In this document: piece after piece, positions 1-6,392 of the stretch
How the letters are laid out: every line of letters starts with the position of its first letter
How positions within the stretch are numbered: the stretch's first letter is position 1
Assembly: GCA_030037185.1 (NCBI GenBank)
Contig: JASHRR010000887.1
Location: 1-9,043 of the forward strand
Origin: Xanthobacteraceae bacterium
GTDB taxonomy: Bacteria; Pseudomonadota; Alphaproteobacteria; Rhizobiales; Xanthobacteraceae
Length of the DNA: 9,043 bases
Reading direction: 5' to 3'
Made by a program: the position numbers and the translations under genes
Notes under the pieces: model-generated
The model's input: only the letters and a program-made list of their open reading frames with translations
What the model was told of the DNA's origin: nothing
Databases searched by the model: none

Positions 1-279
1 TCTCTCGACCTTGCCTGCCGGGATCACCGTCCCGACGTTTCCGCAACGCTCACCACCGCGGAATTTAACCGCAGCAGCTTGCGGTGGCTTGGGATCAGCA
101 CCTGATTGCCGAACCCGAAAGGGCCCTCCTTCATCTCTCGTACAGTTACGCACCACCGTTTGGACCGGCGATGCCTCGTGTCACACGACCCCAAGCCGAC
201 ATCGACCACCTTGGGGTCGCGCCTGGCGGCGTCATCGTCAATCTGCCGGATGAAGCGATGAATCGGCGGTTTGCAGGCA
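1..279. other. Region without a confident gene, with strong inverted repeats
   Basis: This stretch lies downstream of the ATPase gene, which is on the minus strand. Overlapping open frames exist on both strands (for example 84-323 plus from a GTG, and 24-389 minus). None has a recognisable motif or clear ribosome binding site, and the minus frame runs into the ATPase gene. The visible structure is a 10-bp perfect inverted repeat (186-219) joined to a 13-bp palindrome (176-188). A small conserved protein in the plus frame at 84-323 cannot be excluded. Confidence 0.4.
186..219 (-). terminator. Perfect 10-bp inverted repeat, possible terminator of the ATPase gene
   Basis: CGACCCCAAG at 186-195 and CTTGGGGTCG at 210-219 are exact reverse complements around a 14-nt loop. 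The hairpin begins about 60 bases past the ATPase stop codon, where a terminator would be expected. No T-tract follows on the minus strand, so a classical intrinsic terminator is not shown. A second palindrome, TCGTGT-C-ACACGA (176-188), overlaps its outer arm, so the element could also be a protein-binding site or an mRNA 3'-end stabiliser. Confidence 0.35.
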
Positions 280-1449
280 TCACCGCGACGGCCACGCCCA
301 GCTCTGTGGCGACGCATCCCTGACGACGGTTTCGCCGGCTTCTTTGACCAGCTCATATACACCACCGCCGGCGTCGCGCAGGAGATCAACCAGTTCGGTG
401 GAGTGCGTCACCACGATGAACTGGCTCTGTTGCGACGCCTTGGCGATCAGCCGGCTCAGCGGCGCCATGAGATCAGGGTGCAGGCTTGTCTCAGGCTCGT
501 TCAACACGACAAGCGGCGGCGGACGCGGTGTCATCAGCGCGGCGGCAAGCAGTAGATAACGCAGCGTGCCATCGGAAAGCTCGGACACGGAGAGCGGCCG
601 CAACAGTCCGTGTTGATGCATGTACAGCTCGAAGATGCCGCGGGTTTCTTCGATTGTGATGGAGGAGCCCGCAAAGGCGTCGTCGATCGCGGCGTTCAAA
701 GCGTGATCGTCGTTTTCAATGATCGTTTGCAGCGCAGCGGCGAGATCGGCGCCGTCGCCCGCCAGGGCGAACGTGCGCGTGCCCACGCGAGAGATCCGCG
801 CCGGTGACTCGCGGTCGGTGCGGAAGTAATCGTAGAACCGCCAAGACCGCATGCGCTCGCGCAGCACGAGAAGCTCACGCCCGGCCGTCGCATCGGCGGC
901 GTGGGTCATCATGCTGTCATATGGAGGGAGATCGTAAACCTGGATGGCTTTTTTGCCGTCCTGCCCGAGAACCTGGACGACCTGGTTGGTGCGCGAGGCA
1001 AAGGTGTTCGAACGCCGCAACATCGGGCCAGCCCACACCGCCTCCACCTTGATCTCGGGATCACGGTTGAATAGTGAAGGTTTTTGGTATTGGTACTGAT
1101 CTTTCATGACCGGCAGGCCGAGGTCGATGGCATAGCCGTAATCCTCGCTGGCGAAACCAAGTTTGAGCGCCACGCTGTTTTTTCGCACGAGCGGCTGCAC
1201 AGGCGCCTGCCCGCGTTTCACCGCTTTTGAAACGATTTCCGGCCCCGCCCATAGCGTCGATTGCAAACCGCCCTCCTGAGCCAGCGCGGCGATCGCTCGT
1301 CCCTGCGCGACGTCCGCCAATAGCCGAAGCGCGCGGTAAAGGCTCGACTTCCCGGCGCCATTGCCGCCGGTGATTACGTTCAGGCGTTCGAGCGGAAGGA
1401 TCAAGTCGCGGATGGAGCGATAGCCGGAAACGGCCAGCGTCAAAATCAT
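280..1449 (-). CDS. AAA/ABC-type (RecF/SMC-like) ATPase, stand-alone
   Basis: A predicted ATPase of about 389 residues from the group of stand-alone SMC/RecF-like ABC ATPases (AAA_21 type). All nucleotide-site motifs are visible: Walker A GGNGAGKSS (residues 28-36), an ABC signature-like stretch LSVSELSDGTLR (about 285-296), Walker B LVVLNEPETSLHP (about 312-324) with the catalytic Glu, and the switch His in FIVVTHS (about 343-349). The region between them carries no recognised domain. I chose the ATG at 1449 because AAGGAAG lies at a normal distance upstream and the protein then starts with the usual ILTLAVSGYRSIRDL strand before Walker A. An in-frame extension to 1671 exists but looks non-coding. 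No nuclease (OLD-type TOPRIM) domain or partner gene is seen. Members of this group are suspected of roles in DNA or RNA transactions or defence, but the substrate here is unknown. Confidence 0.9.
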   Translation of the reverse strand: MILTLAVSGYRSIRDLILPLERLNVITGGNGAGKSSLYRALRLLADVAQGRAIAALAQEGGLQSTLWAGPEIVSKAVKRGQAPVQPLVRKNSVALKLGFASEDYGYAIDLGLPVMKDQYQYQKPSLFNRDPEIKVEAVWAGPMLRRSNTFASRTNQVVQVLGQDGKKAIQVYDLPPYDSMMTHAADATAGRELLVLRERMRSWRFYDYFRTDRESPARISRVGTRTFALAGDGADLAAALQTIIENDDHALNAAIDDAFAGSSITIEETRGIFELYMHQHGLLRPLSVSELSDGTLRYLLLAAALMTPRPPPLVVLNEPETSLHPDLMAPLSRLIAKASQQSQFIVVTHSTELVDLLRDAGGGVYELVKEAGETVVRDASPQSWAWPSR

Positions 1450-2092
1450 CGGTGGCGCTTCCTTTCGATCGGGGGTCGCTTTCTGTATCACAGAATGAGG
1501 GCGTCTCTGTCTGACACACGACTGGCCAGTATCCCGTGCGATGGCCTTGTCGTGCCGACTTCCGGAAGTGGCCCAAGGCTGCCGAGTTGAGCGACGCGAC
1601 AGGTCGTCAGGAATCTGGGGGACACCGGACGTGCTGCGAACGATGCCCCAAGGGCAGAGCTTGACCCTCAAGCTGCAGAAACAGCGCCACGGCCTCCATC
1701 GAAAGCTGGAGGAAACGGAACGGGCTAATGTTGGAGATTTCGCTGAAGAAAGCGCACTGCATCAGTGATCGATTGTGTCCGAACTGCCGCATCATATGCC
1801 ATTGAGTATCCGGGAGCTTCAGCCATGCACTGACCGAAGGAGCTTGGGTCGAACGGCTTCGCTTGACCGTCGATGAGGAGCACTGGCCGGTTTCGCCCGC
1901 GCAAAACAAGCGCAACGTAACAAAGCTGGGAACCGTCCACGCATGGTAGGCACTTGGGTAAGTCACGGTTTCGATAGGGGCCGGGTTGCCTGCGGCATGA
2001 CCCAACCCGCGGAGTTGGGCGTCGCCACAAGTAGGCAGCTATCTGGGATTCACCGGCTGCAACGCCGGCATCGTCGGGCCAGAAGTCCCTGA
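1450..2092. other. About 640 bp without a convincing gene
   Basis: The gap separates the ATPase gene from the end of the CoA-transferase gene. Two overlapping minus-strand frames stay open (1607-2005 and 1725-2096). Parts read like ordinary protein, for example NRPVLLIDGQAKPFD in the second frame, but neither has a clear ribosome binding site or known motif, and the protein-like stretches alternate between frames. This could be a decayed gene with frameshifts or non-coding DNA. A short inverted repeat CCGGC-6-GCCGG lies near 2052-2067, just beyond the CoA-transferase stop. Confidence 0.35.
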
Positions 2093-3559
2093 TCACTTTG
2101 GACTCAAGGAACCCCGTGGCGGCACTTTTGCGCCGTCATATGCACTACGCTGCGTGAATGACGGCGCGGCGCCGCCGAGTTGCGAGGCACCGCTATCCCA
2201 GCGAAGGGTGGCGCCATTGGAACCCACGGGGGTGAGCAGCCGCTTTGCCGGCCCCCAATTCGTCGCTTCCTCCCCCGGCGCATAGTCCGCATCGGTCGGG
2301 GGCATGAACCCCGTGGGGACAACTCCTGCCAATGGCTTTCCCAGTAGCAGAGTCGTTCGCGCCAGCGACAGGCGCGCCGTCGCAGCGCCGGTGCCGCGCA
2401 GGCCGTCGATCAGGCCGCGGATGACAGCAGCAGCCATCAGATAACCAGTGGCGTGATCGAGCGCCTGGACCGGAAGCGGCACTGGCCGATCGGCCCCCTG
2501 CCACGCCATGCCGGCCGCAGCTACGCCCGCCGACATCTGCACGAGGCTGTCGAACCCGCGCCGCGCCTGCCACGGTCCCGACCACCCATAGGCATTGAGC
2601 GCCACGTCGATCAGCCCCGGGCGGATCGCATGGCGACGCGCCTCGTCGTAGCCGATGGCGTCGAGCGCACCCGGGCGGTAGCCGTGGACCAGCACGTCGG
2701 CTTGCGCGAGCAGATGCTCGAACGTGTCGCGATCGGCGGCAGTATGAAGGTCGAGCCGGGCGCACCGCTTCCCGAGCGTGACGTCGGGGACAACGCTGGG
2801 CTCGTCCCATCCGGGCGGATCGATGCGCAGCACGTCGGCGCCGTAGCCGGCCAGGAAGCGTGTTGCGACTGGCCCGGCAAGGACCCGCGTGAGATCGAGA
2901 ACTCTCAAGCCGTCCAGTGGCCGGCCGGGCGACGGCCGCCATGTCATCGGCGCGGCCGCAGTCCCGGTGATGGCGATCAGCGGCTCCACCGCGACCGCGC
3001 GCCCCTGCGGGTGGTTCGCCCATTCCTGCATGGCGCGCATTGCCGCGGCACAGCCGCCGGCGCTGACGACCGCCTGCTCCAGTGCGTCAGCTGACCAAGC
3101 CGCCACCGCACGGGCGACGGCGCCACGCTCTTCCTTGCAGCCGAGAACGCGCAGCGTTGCCGCCCGGTGTCGCGGAGCGTTGGTATGGAGTCTGATCCAG
3201 CCATCTGCGGCGCGATAGTCGGCGGCAATGGGGTCCCAGGCTGGCGGCACCTCCCAGCCCAGCGGCCGGATCGACCAGCCAAACCACAGGGATGCGAGCC
3301 GCCGGTCGACGGTGATGGCGGGCGCCGCGCTGAAAAGACCAACGACCTCCGCTACGGCAAGCGACGCGGCGCCGATCGTGGCCGCTGCCAGTTCGGTTAC
3401 CGGAAAAGCCGACGGCAGGGCGTCCGATCCTTCGATGCGCAGCCGGTCGAGGGAGGAGGCCGGCAGATCGAGCGCGTCCCAGATCCCGCGCGTGAGCAAT
3501 CGGGCCGTTGCGCCGCCCGATGGCAAGGTCTCCGATACGTTCGATACATCCGCACCCAT
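2093..3559 (-). CDS. Family III (CaiB/BaiF-type) CoA-transferase, two-part architecture
   Basis: A 488-residue protein with the ATG at 3559, preceded by an excellent AAGGAGGA ribosome binding site (3567-3574, 7-nt spacing). Residues 215-250 (LDGLRVLDLTRVLAGPVATRFLAGYGADVLRID) are the typical N-terminal Rossmann start of family III CoA-transferases, which move CoA between carboxylic acids. HGYRPGALDAIGYD (about 292-305) and RRGFDSLVQ (about 333-341) follow. Asp337 matches the catalytic aspartate that forms the acyl-anhydride/thioester intermediates. The first 200 residues are not an unrelated extension: 120-195 (RVLGC, AVAAWSADALEQAVVSAGGCAAAMRAMQEWANHPQG) resemble the small domain that normally follows the catalytic Asp. 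Parts therefore appear permuted, in a chain longer than the usual about 400 residues. The last 20 residues after LGGAAPSF look like a non-family tail. It is divergent from a citrate synthase-like gene, suggesting acyl-CoA metabolism. The substrate is unknown. Confidence 0.9.
   Translation of the reverse strand: MGADVSNVSETLPSGGATARLLTRGIWDALDLPASSLDRLRIEGSDALPSAFPVTELAAATIGAASLAVAEVVGLFSAAPAITVDRRLASLWFGWSIRPLGWEVPPAWDPIAADYRAADGWIRLHTNAPRHRAATLRVLGCKEERGAVARAVAAWSADALEQAVVSAGGCAAAMRAMQEWANHPQGRAVAVEPLIAITGTAAAPMTWRPSPGRPLDGLRVLDLTRVLAGPVATRFLAGYGADVLRIDPPGWDEPSVVPDVTLGKRCARLDLHTAADRDTFEHLLAQADVLVHGYRPGALDAIGYDEARRHAIRPGLIDVALNAYGWSGPWQARRGFDSLVQMSAGVAAAGMAWQGADRPVPLPVQALDHATGYLMAAAVIRGLIDGLRGTGAATARLSLARTTLLLGKPLAGVVPTGFMPPTDADYAPGEEATNWGPAKRLLTPVGSNGATLRWDSGASQLGGAAPSFTQRSAYDGAKVPPRGSLSPK
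2130..2167. repeat. Perfect 10-bp inverted repeat in the 3' end of the CoA-transferase gene
   Basis: GCGCCGTCAT (2130-2139) and ATGACGGCGC (2158-2167) are exact reverse complements. The 18-nt loop contains a smaller ACGC-T-GCGT hairpin (2147-2155). It lies in the coding region exactly where similarity to the enzyme family seems to end. No T-tract follows on the minus strand. It could be an early or relic terminator, a REP-like insertion, or chance in GC-rich DNA. Confidence 0.5.
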
Positions 3560-3566
3560 GGTTTGA

Positions 3567-3574
3567 TCCTCCTT
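3567..3574 (-). promoter_or_regulatory. Strong ribosome binding site fixing the CoA-transferase start
   Basis: On the minus strand AAGGAGGA ends 7 nt before the ATG at 3559. It decides this start over the in-frame extension that stays open to 3700 and would run through the promoter region and into the divergent citrate synthase gene. Confidence 0.85.
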
Positions 3575-3613
3575 GACCCACGGCAGGAAACTCTGTTCCA
3601 AAGGATCGGGAGC

Positions 3614-3637
3614 ATCAATCTTGATACATAGAATCAA
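3614..3637. promoter_or_regulatory. Candidate operator: ATCAA/TTGAT repeats with overlapping -10 (TAGAAT)
   Basis: In the 80-bp divergent spacer, ATCAA occurs at 3614-3618 and 3633-3637, with TTGAT between at 3621-3625. This makes two nested inverted repeats: ATCAA-TC-TTGAT and TTGAT-7-ATCAA. The hexamer TAGAAT (3629-3634) matches five of six -10 positions and would place the transcription start at about 3640, the A of the citrate synthase ATG. No good -35 is visible at the right distance. Dyad symmetry over a -10 fits a regulator site, and the adjacent gene encodes a DNA-binding domain, so self-regulation is a reasonable inference. Confidence 0.4.
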
Positions 3638-3639
3638 CC

Positions 3640-4767
3640 ATGGCTGAGTGGATGGATCGCCAGACGGCGTTGGCGACGCTCGACGTGCGGCCGCAGACAC
3701 TCTACGCCTACGTGAGCCGCGGCCAGATCAAGATGATGCCCGACCCAGCCGATCCGCGCCGCAGCCTCTATCGGGCAGATGACATCGCGGACCTGACGAC
3801 GCGACGCGACCGCGGACGCGCGACAGCGCGCATCGCCGCGAGCACCATTGCCTGGGGCGAGGCCGTGATCGCGACCGGCATATCCACCGTTCGGCACGGC
3901 CGGCTGATCTACCGCGGAAAGGATGCGGCGGCATATGCGGCTACGACAACGCTGGAAGAGACTGCCGCGCTCCTCTGGCAAAGCGCGGAGCCCATCGCGT
4001 TCCCGAAGGCTGCCATTGATGTTGCAGACCCGTTCCGCGCTCTCGCCGCCCTTGTAGCAACTAGCCATCCGATGCTCGGCCGCAGCATCGCCTGCCTGCA
4101 CCAGGATGCTGCGGTTGCAATCGGCCATCTCGCCGCAAGTTTCGGTATTGACGGAGAGCCTGAACCTTTACACTGGCGCATCGGCACGCGCTGGCGCCTG
4201 AGCGCCGCCCGTGCGGAGCGCGTCCGCCAGGCGCTCGTGCTCGTCGCCGACCATGAACTGAACGCCTCCGCCTTTGCGACGCGGGTGGCAGCGTCGACGG
4301 GCGCGTCCGTCGCCGCGAGCCTGCTGGCCGGGCTCGGCGCACTGTCAGGACCGCGCCACGGCGGCGCGGGCGCCGCACTGCTGGCGCTGCTCGACGAGGC
4401 GGGACGGACCGGCGCCACGCCGGCGGTCGCCGCGTGGCTTGTCTGCGGCCAGCAATTGCCCGGTTTTGGTCACCCGCTCTATCCTGAAGGCGACGTGCGT
4501 GCAGCCGCGCTGCTGAGCGAGCTTGCCGTCGATCAATTGACGGAAGAGCTTCGACAGGCCGCCTATGAAGCCACGGGCGCCCTACCGAACATCGACTTCG
4601 CGCTCGCCGCCCTGACACGGTCGTTCAGGCTTCCGCCGCACGCGCCCCTCGCGCTGTTCACGCTGGGACGCAGCGTCGGCTGGGCGGCCCATGCCATCGA
4701 GCAGATCACGAAGGGCGACCTTATTCGTCCGCGTGCCCGGTACCAAGGGGCTGACGATTTGGGCTGA
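3640..4767 (+). CDS. Citrate synthase-family protein with N-terminal MerR-like helix-turn-helix
   Basis: A 375-residue protein. Residues 5-52 (RQTALATLDVRPQTLYAYVSRGQI, then RRSLYRADDIADL) form a MerR/excisionase-like winged helix-turn-helix. Residues 65-375 have the citrate synthase fold. Catalytic positions are kept: His240 in GPRHGGAG, His278 in GFGHPLYPEGD and Asp319 in NIDFALA, matching the His-His-Asp triad. DHELNAS (204-210) and the C-terminal Arg in RPRARY are also present. The Arg that usually follows GFGH is Pro here, as I recall for this shorter HTH-containing subfamily. It probably condenses an acyl-CoA with a 2-oxo acid, but oxaloacetate/acetyl-CoA specificity is not shown. No Shine-Dalgarno is visible before the ATG, and a -10 hexamer sits immediately upstream, suggesting leaderless translation. 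The divergent CoA-transferase may supply or use its CoA ester. The HTH may make it a metabolite-sensing regulator of the pair. Confidence 0.9.
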   Translation: MAEWMDRQTALATLDVRPQTLYAYVSRGQIKMMPDPADPRRSLYRADDIADLTTRRDRGRATARIAASTIAWGEAVIATGISTVRHGRLIYRGKDAAAYAATTTLEETAALLWQSAEPIAFPKAAIDVADPFRALAALVATSHPMLGRSIACLHQDAAVAIGHLAASFGIDGEPEPLHWRIGTRWRLSAARAERVRQALVLVADHELNASAFATRVAASTGASVAASLLAGLGALSGPRHGGAGAALLALLDEAGRTGATPAVAAWLVCGQQLPGFGHPLYPEGDVRAAALLSELAVDQLTEELRQAAYEATGALPNIDFALAALTRSFRLPPHAPLALFTLGRSVGWAAHAIEQITKGDLIRPRARYQGADDLG

Positions 4768-4806
4768 CCAGATGCGGGGGCTAACCTAACGATCCTGCCG
4801 AACGTT

Positions 4807-4829
4807 GGCGGTCTGGATACCGAACCGCC
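4807..4829 (+). terminator. Weak inverted repeat after the citrate synthase gene
   Basis: GGCGGT (4807-4812) and ACCGCC (4824-4829) pair around an 11-nt loop, 40 bases past the citrate synthase stop. No T-tract follows, so termination is only a position-based guess. Confidence 0.25.
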
Positions 4830-4945
4830 GTAACTTGCTCCGTGAATGTCTCTTATTGGCCCTTAGGCACTGTGCCCTCGATGGCGTTAGCGCGGCCGCT
4901 ATTGAAGGCCCTGCAGACCAAATGTGGTTCACCCATTTGGGGGAT

Positions 4946-4965
4946 GCCCGCCACGCACGGCGGGC
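4946..4965 (-). terminator. GC-rich hairpin just past the small hypothetical gene
   Basis: GCCCGCC (4946-4952) and GGCGGGC (4959-4965) form a perfect 7-bp stem with a 6-nt loop. On the minus strand it starts 6 bases after the stop codon of the 75-residue protein. It lacks the T-run of a classical terminator (ATCCCCC follows) but is well placed as a 3'-end element of that gene. Confidence 0.45.
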
Positions 4966-4971
4966 AGAAGG

Positions 4972-5199
4972 TTACTCGGAGAGCGGGTCGAACGCCTCGC
5001 GCGTCCGGCGAGGGTCGTCGTCCGGCCGGTGAACGACCATCGTGTCGCCGGACAGCAAAAACTCTCGCCTGGCGAGCAGCGTCAACGCCTGCCGCAATGC
5101 CTGCTCGCCGTCTCGGGTGTGCAGCTCGTCGGGCGGTTCGGCGTCACGCATGAACGTGACGACGAGCGCGGTCGGTTCGTGTCTCGTGCGGGCCACCAT
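4972..5199 (-). CDS. Small hypothetical protein, 75 residues
   Basis: The protein starts MVARTRHEPTALVVTFMRDAEP and has a middle part DGEQALRQALTLLARREFLLSGDTMVVHR that looks like a helix followed by beta strands. It has no signal peptide, membrane segment or cysteine. The ATG at 5199 is preceded by GGGGAGGG at about 6-nt spacing, and a GC hairpin lies directly after the stop, so start and end signals agree. I do not recognise a characterised family. Short acidic proteins of this type are common hypotheticals in Bradyrhizobium-like genomes (recollection, not a search). It is convergent with the citrate synthase gene and appears monocistronic. Confidence 0.65.
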   Translation of the reverse strand: MVARTRHEPTALVVTFMRDAEPPDELHTRDGEQALRQALTLLARREFLLSGDTMVVHRPDDDPRRTREAFDPLSE

Positions 5200-5858
5200 C
5201 TAGACCCTCCCCAAGCAACACCGTTTGAAGTCGCCGTCCTGTTGCGAGCTCGAAGTGACCGCGTGCGGCCGAGTAACAGCTAAACCACTCGCAAGTTCCC
5301 CGTGCGGCGGTAGATGAGGGTCGCCTTCGTCCGGCGCATCGAATGCGTGGCGAACTTCCTTGGGTCAAGACCTACGCTGGCAACCCTGCTTCACCAGGCG
5401 CGCGTGCTGCCGCGTCGTCAGAGATCGATCTGCTGCGGCAACGAAGGGCGTTGCCAATGATCAGGAACTGCCGCTCGTTCAGCAGCTTTCGACCAGAGTT
5501 TGTCTTTAGTGTTCTTGCGCGTTGCTCCGGATGGGACACCGTGGCGTGCCCTCTGTCAGCCATCGGGGGTTAACAGGGTCCTCGCCCTGCCCGCAGCCGA
5601 TCCACTCCCCTTGTCGTGCGGGCTCGCACGAATAAAATTCGAGGCAACTTTCACGTGGGTGGCGACCATGAGAACCAACTGGGCAGCAAAAAACCGCGAC
5701 AACCGGCGCGAGCAAAGCGGAATTGATCACCGGTGGATGGTGACCAAAGCCGAAGGTGTTCCGATTTGACCCGCGCCGGCAATCCGACCCCGTCTCCTGC
5801 AAGCCCGCTGAGTCGCTACTTACGGAATCGGTATCGTCCAGATCTACTCATTGGCTGC
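5200..5858. other. About 660 bp without a supported gene
   Basis: Only short open frames occur here. The frame at 5372-5563 (minus, 63 residues) and a 33-residue plus frame from the ATG at 5669 both lack a clear ribosome binding site and recognisable motifs. Base composition is somewhat less GC-rich than the neighbouring genes in places. The upstream region of the small gene at 4972-5199 must lie in its left end. I see no tRNA, repeat array or transposase remnant. Confidence 0.4.
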
Positions 5859-6392
5859 TCACTCGAATTCCACGATCATTTCCACTTCGACCGGCGAGTT
5901 GCCTGGAAGCCCAGCCATACCAACGGCGGAGCGCGCATGTCTCCCGGCTTCACCGAACACTTCCACCATGAGATCGGAAAATCCATTGACCACAAGCGGC
6001 TGGTCGCCGAAACCTTCGGCCGAGTTGACCATGCCGAGCACCTTGACCACGCGCTTGACCCGATCGAGGCTGCCGAGCGCGGTGCGGATCTTTGTCAGCA
6101 TGATGAGGCCAGCTTGCCGTGCCGCCTCTCTGCCCTGCTCCACAGTGAGGTCCTTGCCGAGTTTGCCCTTCCCCACCCAGGCAGGACCTGCTGTGTTGCC
6201 CGACAGGAACAGGAGCTTTCCGCTCTGCACCGAGTTCACGAAGTTGGCGGCTGGAGCGGCATCCGCCGGCAACGTGATGTTCAGTGACTTGAGGCGCGCT
6301 TCGGCCCCACCCGGCGCCTGAGCAGACGCGGGGGCAGACAAGTCAAGCAACGCGAGGGTTGCGGTGAAGACAGCGGCGAAGATAGCTTTCAT
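5859..6392 (-). CDS. RidA-family (YjgF/YER057c/UK114) protein with signal peptide
   Basis: A 177-residue protein. Residues 1-24 (MKAIFAAVFTATLALLDLSAPASA, cleavage likely before QA) form a Sec signal peptide. The mature part is one RidA domain of normal length: LLFLSGNTAG (60-69), a helix EQGREAARQAGLIMLTKIRTALGSLDRVKRVVKVLGMVN (85-123), and the diagnostic end RSAVGMAGLPGNSPVEVEMIVEFE. Arg154 and Glu169 match the Arg and Glu that bind and hydrolyse enamine/imine intermediates in RidA. Cytosolic RidA removes 2-aminoacrylate made by PLP enzymes. An exported copy must act on something else, or be only a ligand-binding variant. I chose the ATG at 6392 because GAGG lies just upstream and the signal peptide then begins with MK. 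An in-frame ATG at 6422 would put ten residues before it. It is divergent from the transpeptidase/binding-protein unit. Confidence 0.88.
   Translation of the reverse strand: MKAIFAAVFTATLALLDLSAPASAQAPGGAEARLKSLNITLPADAAPAANFVNSVQSGKLLFLSGNTAGPAWVGKGKLGKDLTVEQGREAARQAGLIMLTKIRTALGSLDRVKRVVKVLGMVNSAEGFGDQPLVVNGFSDLMVEVFGEAGRHARSAVGMAGLPGNSPVEVEMIVEFE

Noticed and set aside
24..389. Minus-strand frame of 121 residues at the left edge
   Set aside because: It overlaps the 3' end of the ATPase gene in another frame, lacks a ribosome binding site and crosses the inverted repeat at 186-219.
1450..1671. N-terminal extension of the ATPase frame by 74 residues
   Set aside because: The extension has no ribosome binding site or family similarity, while the ATG at 1449 has a good site and gives the expected strand before Walker A.
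2193..3023. Long minus-strand frame of 276 residues inside the CoA-transferase gene
   Set aside because: It is very rich in Arg, Ala and Gly, has no motif, and overlaps a gene with clear family motifs. This is typical of an out-of-frame shadow in GC-rich DNA.
2453..3094. Plus-strand frame of 213 residues opposite the CoA-transferase
   Set aside because: It is antisense to a well-supported gene, has no start signals and no known motif.
3560..3700. N-terminal extension of the CoA-transferase frame by 47 residues
   Set aside because: It would cover the divergent promoter and the start of the opposite gene. The ATG at 3559 has a near-perfect ribosome binding site.
5733..6321. Plus-strand frames opposite the RidA-like gene
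   Set aside because: The minus strand carries a full RidA domain with signal peptide. The opposite frames have no motif.
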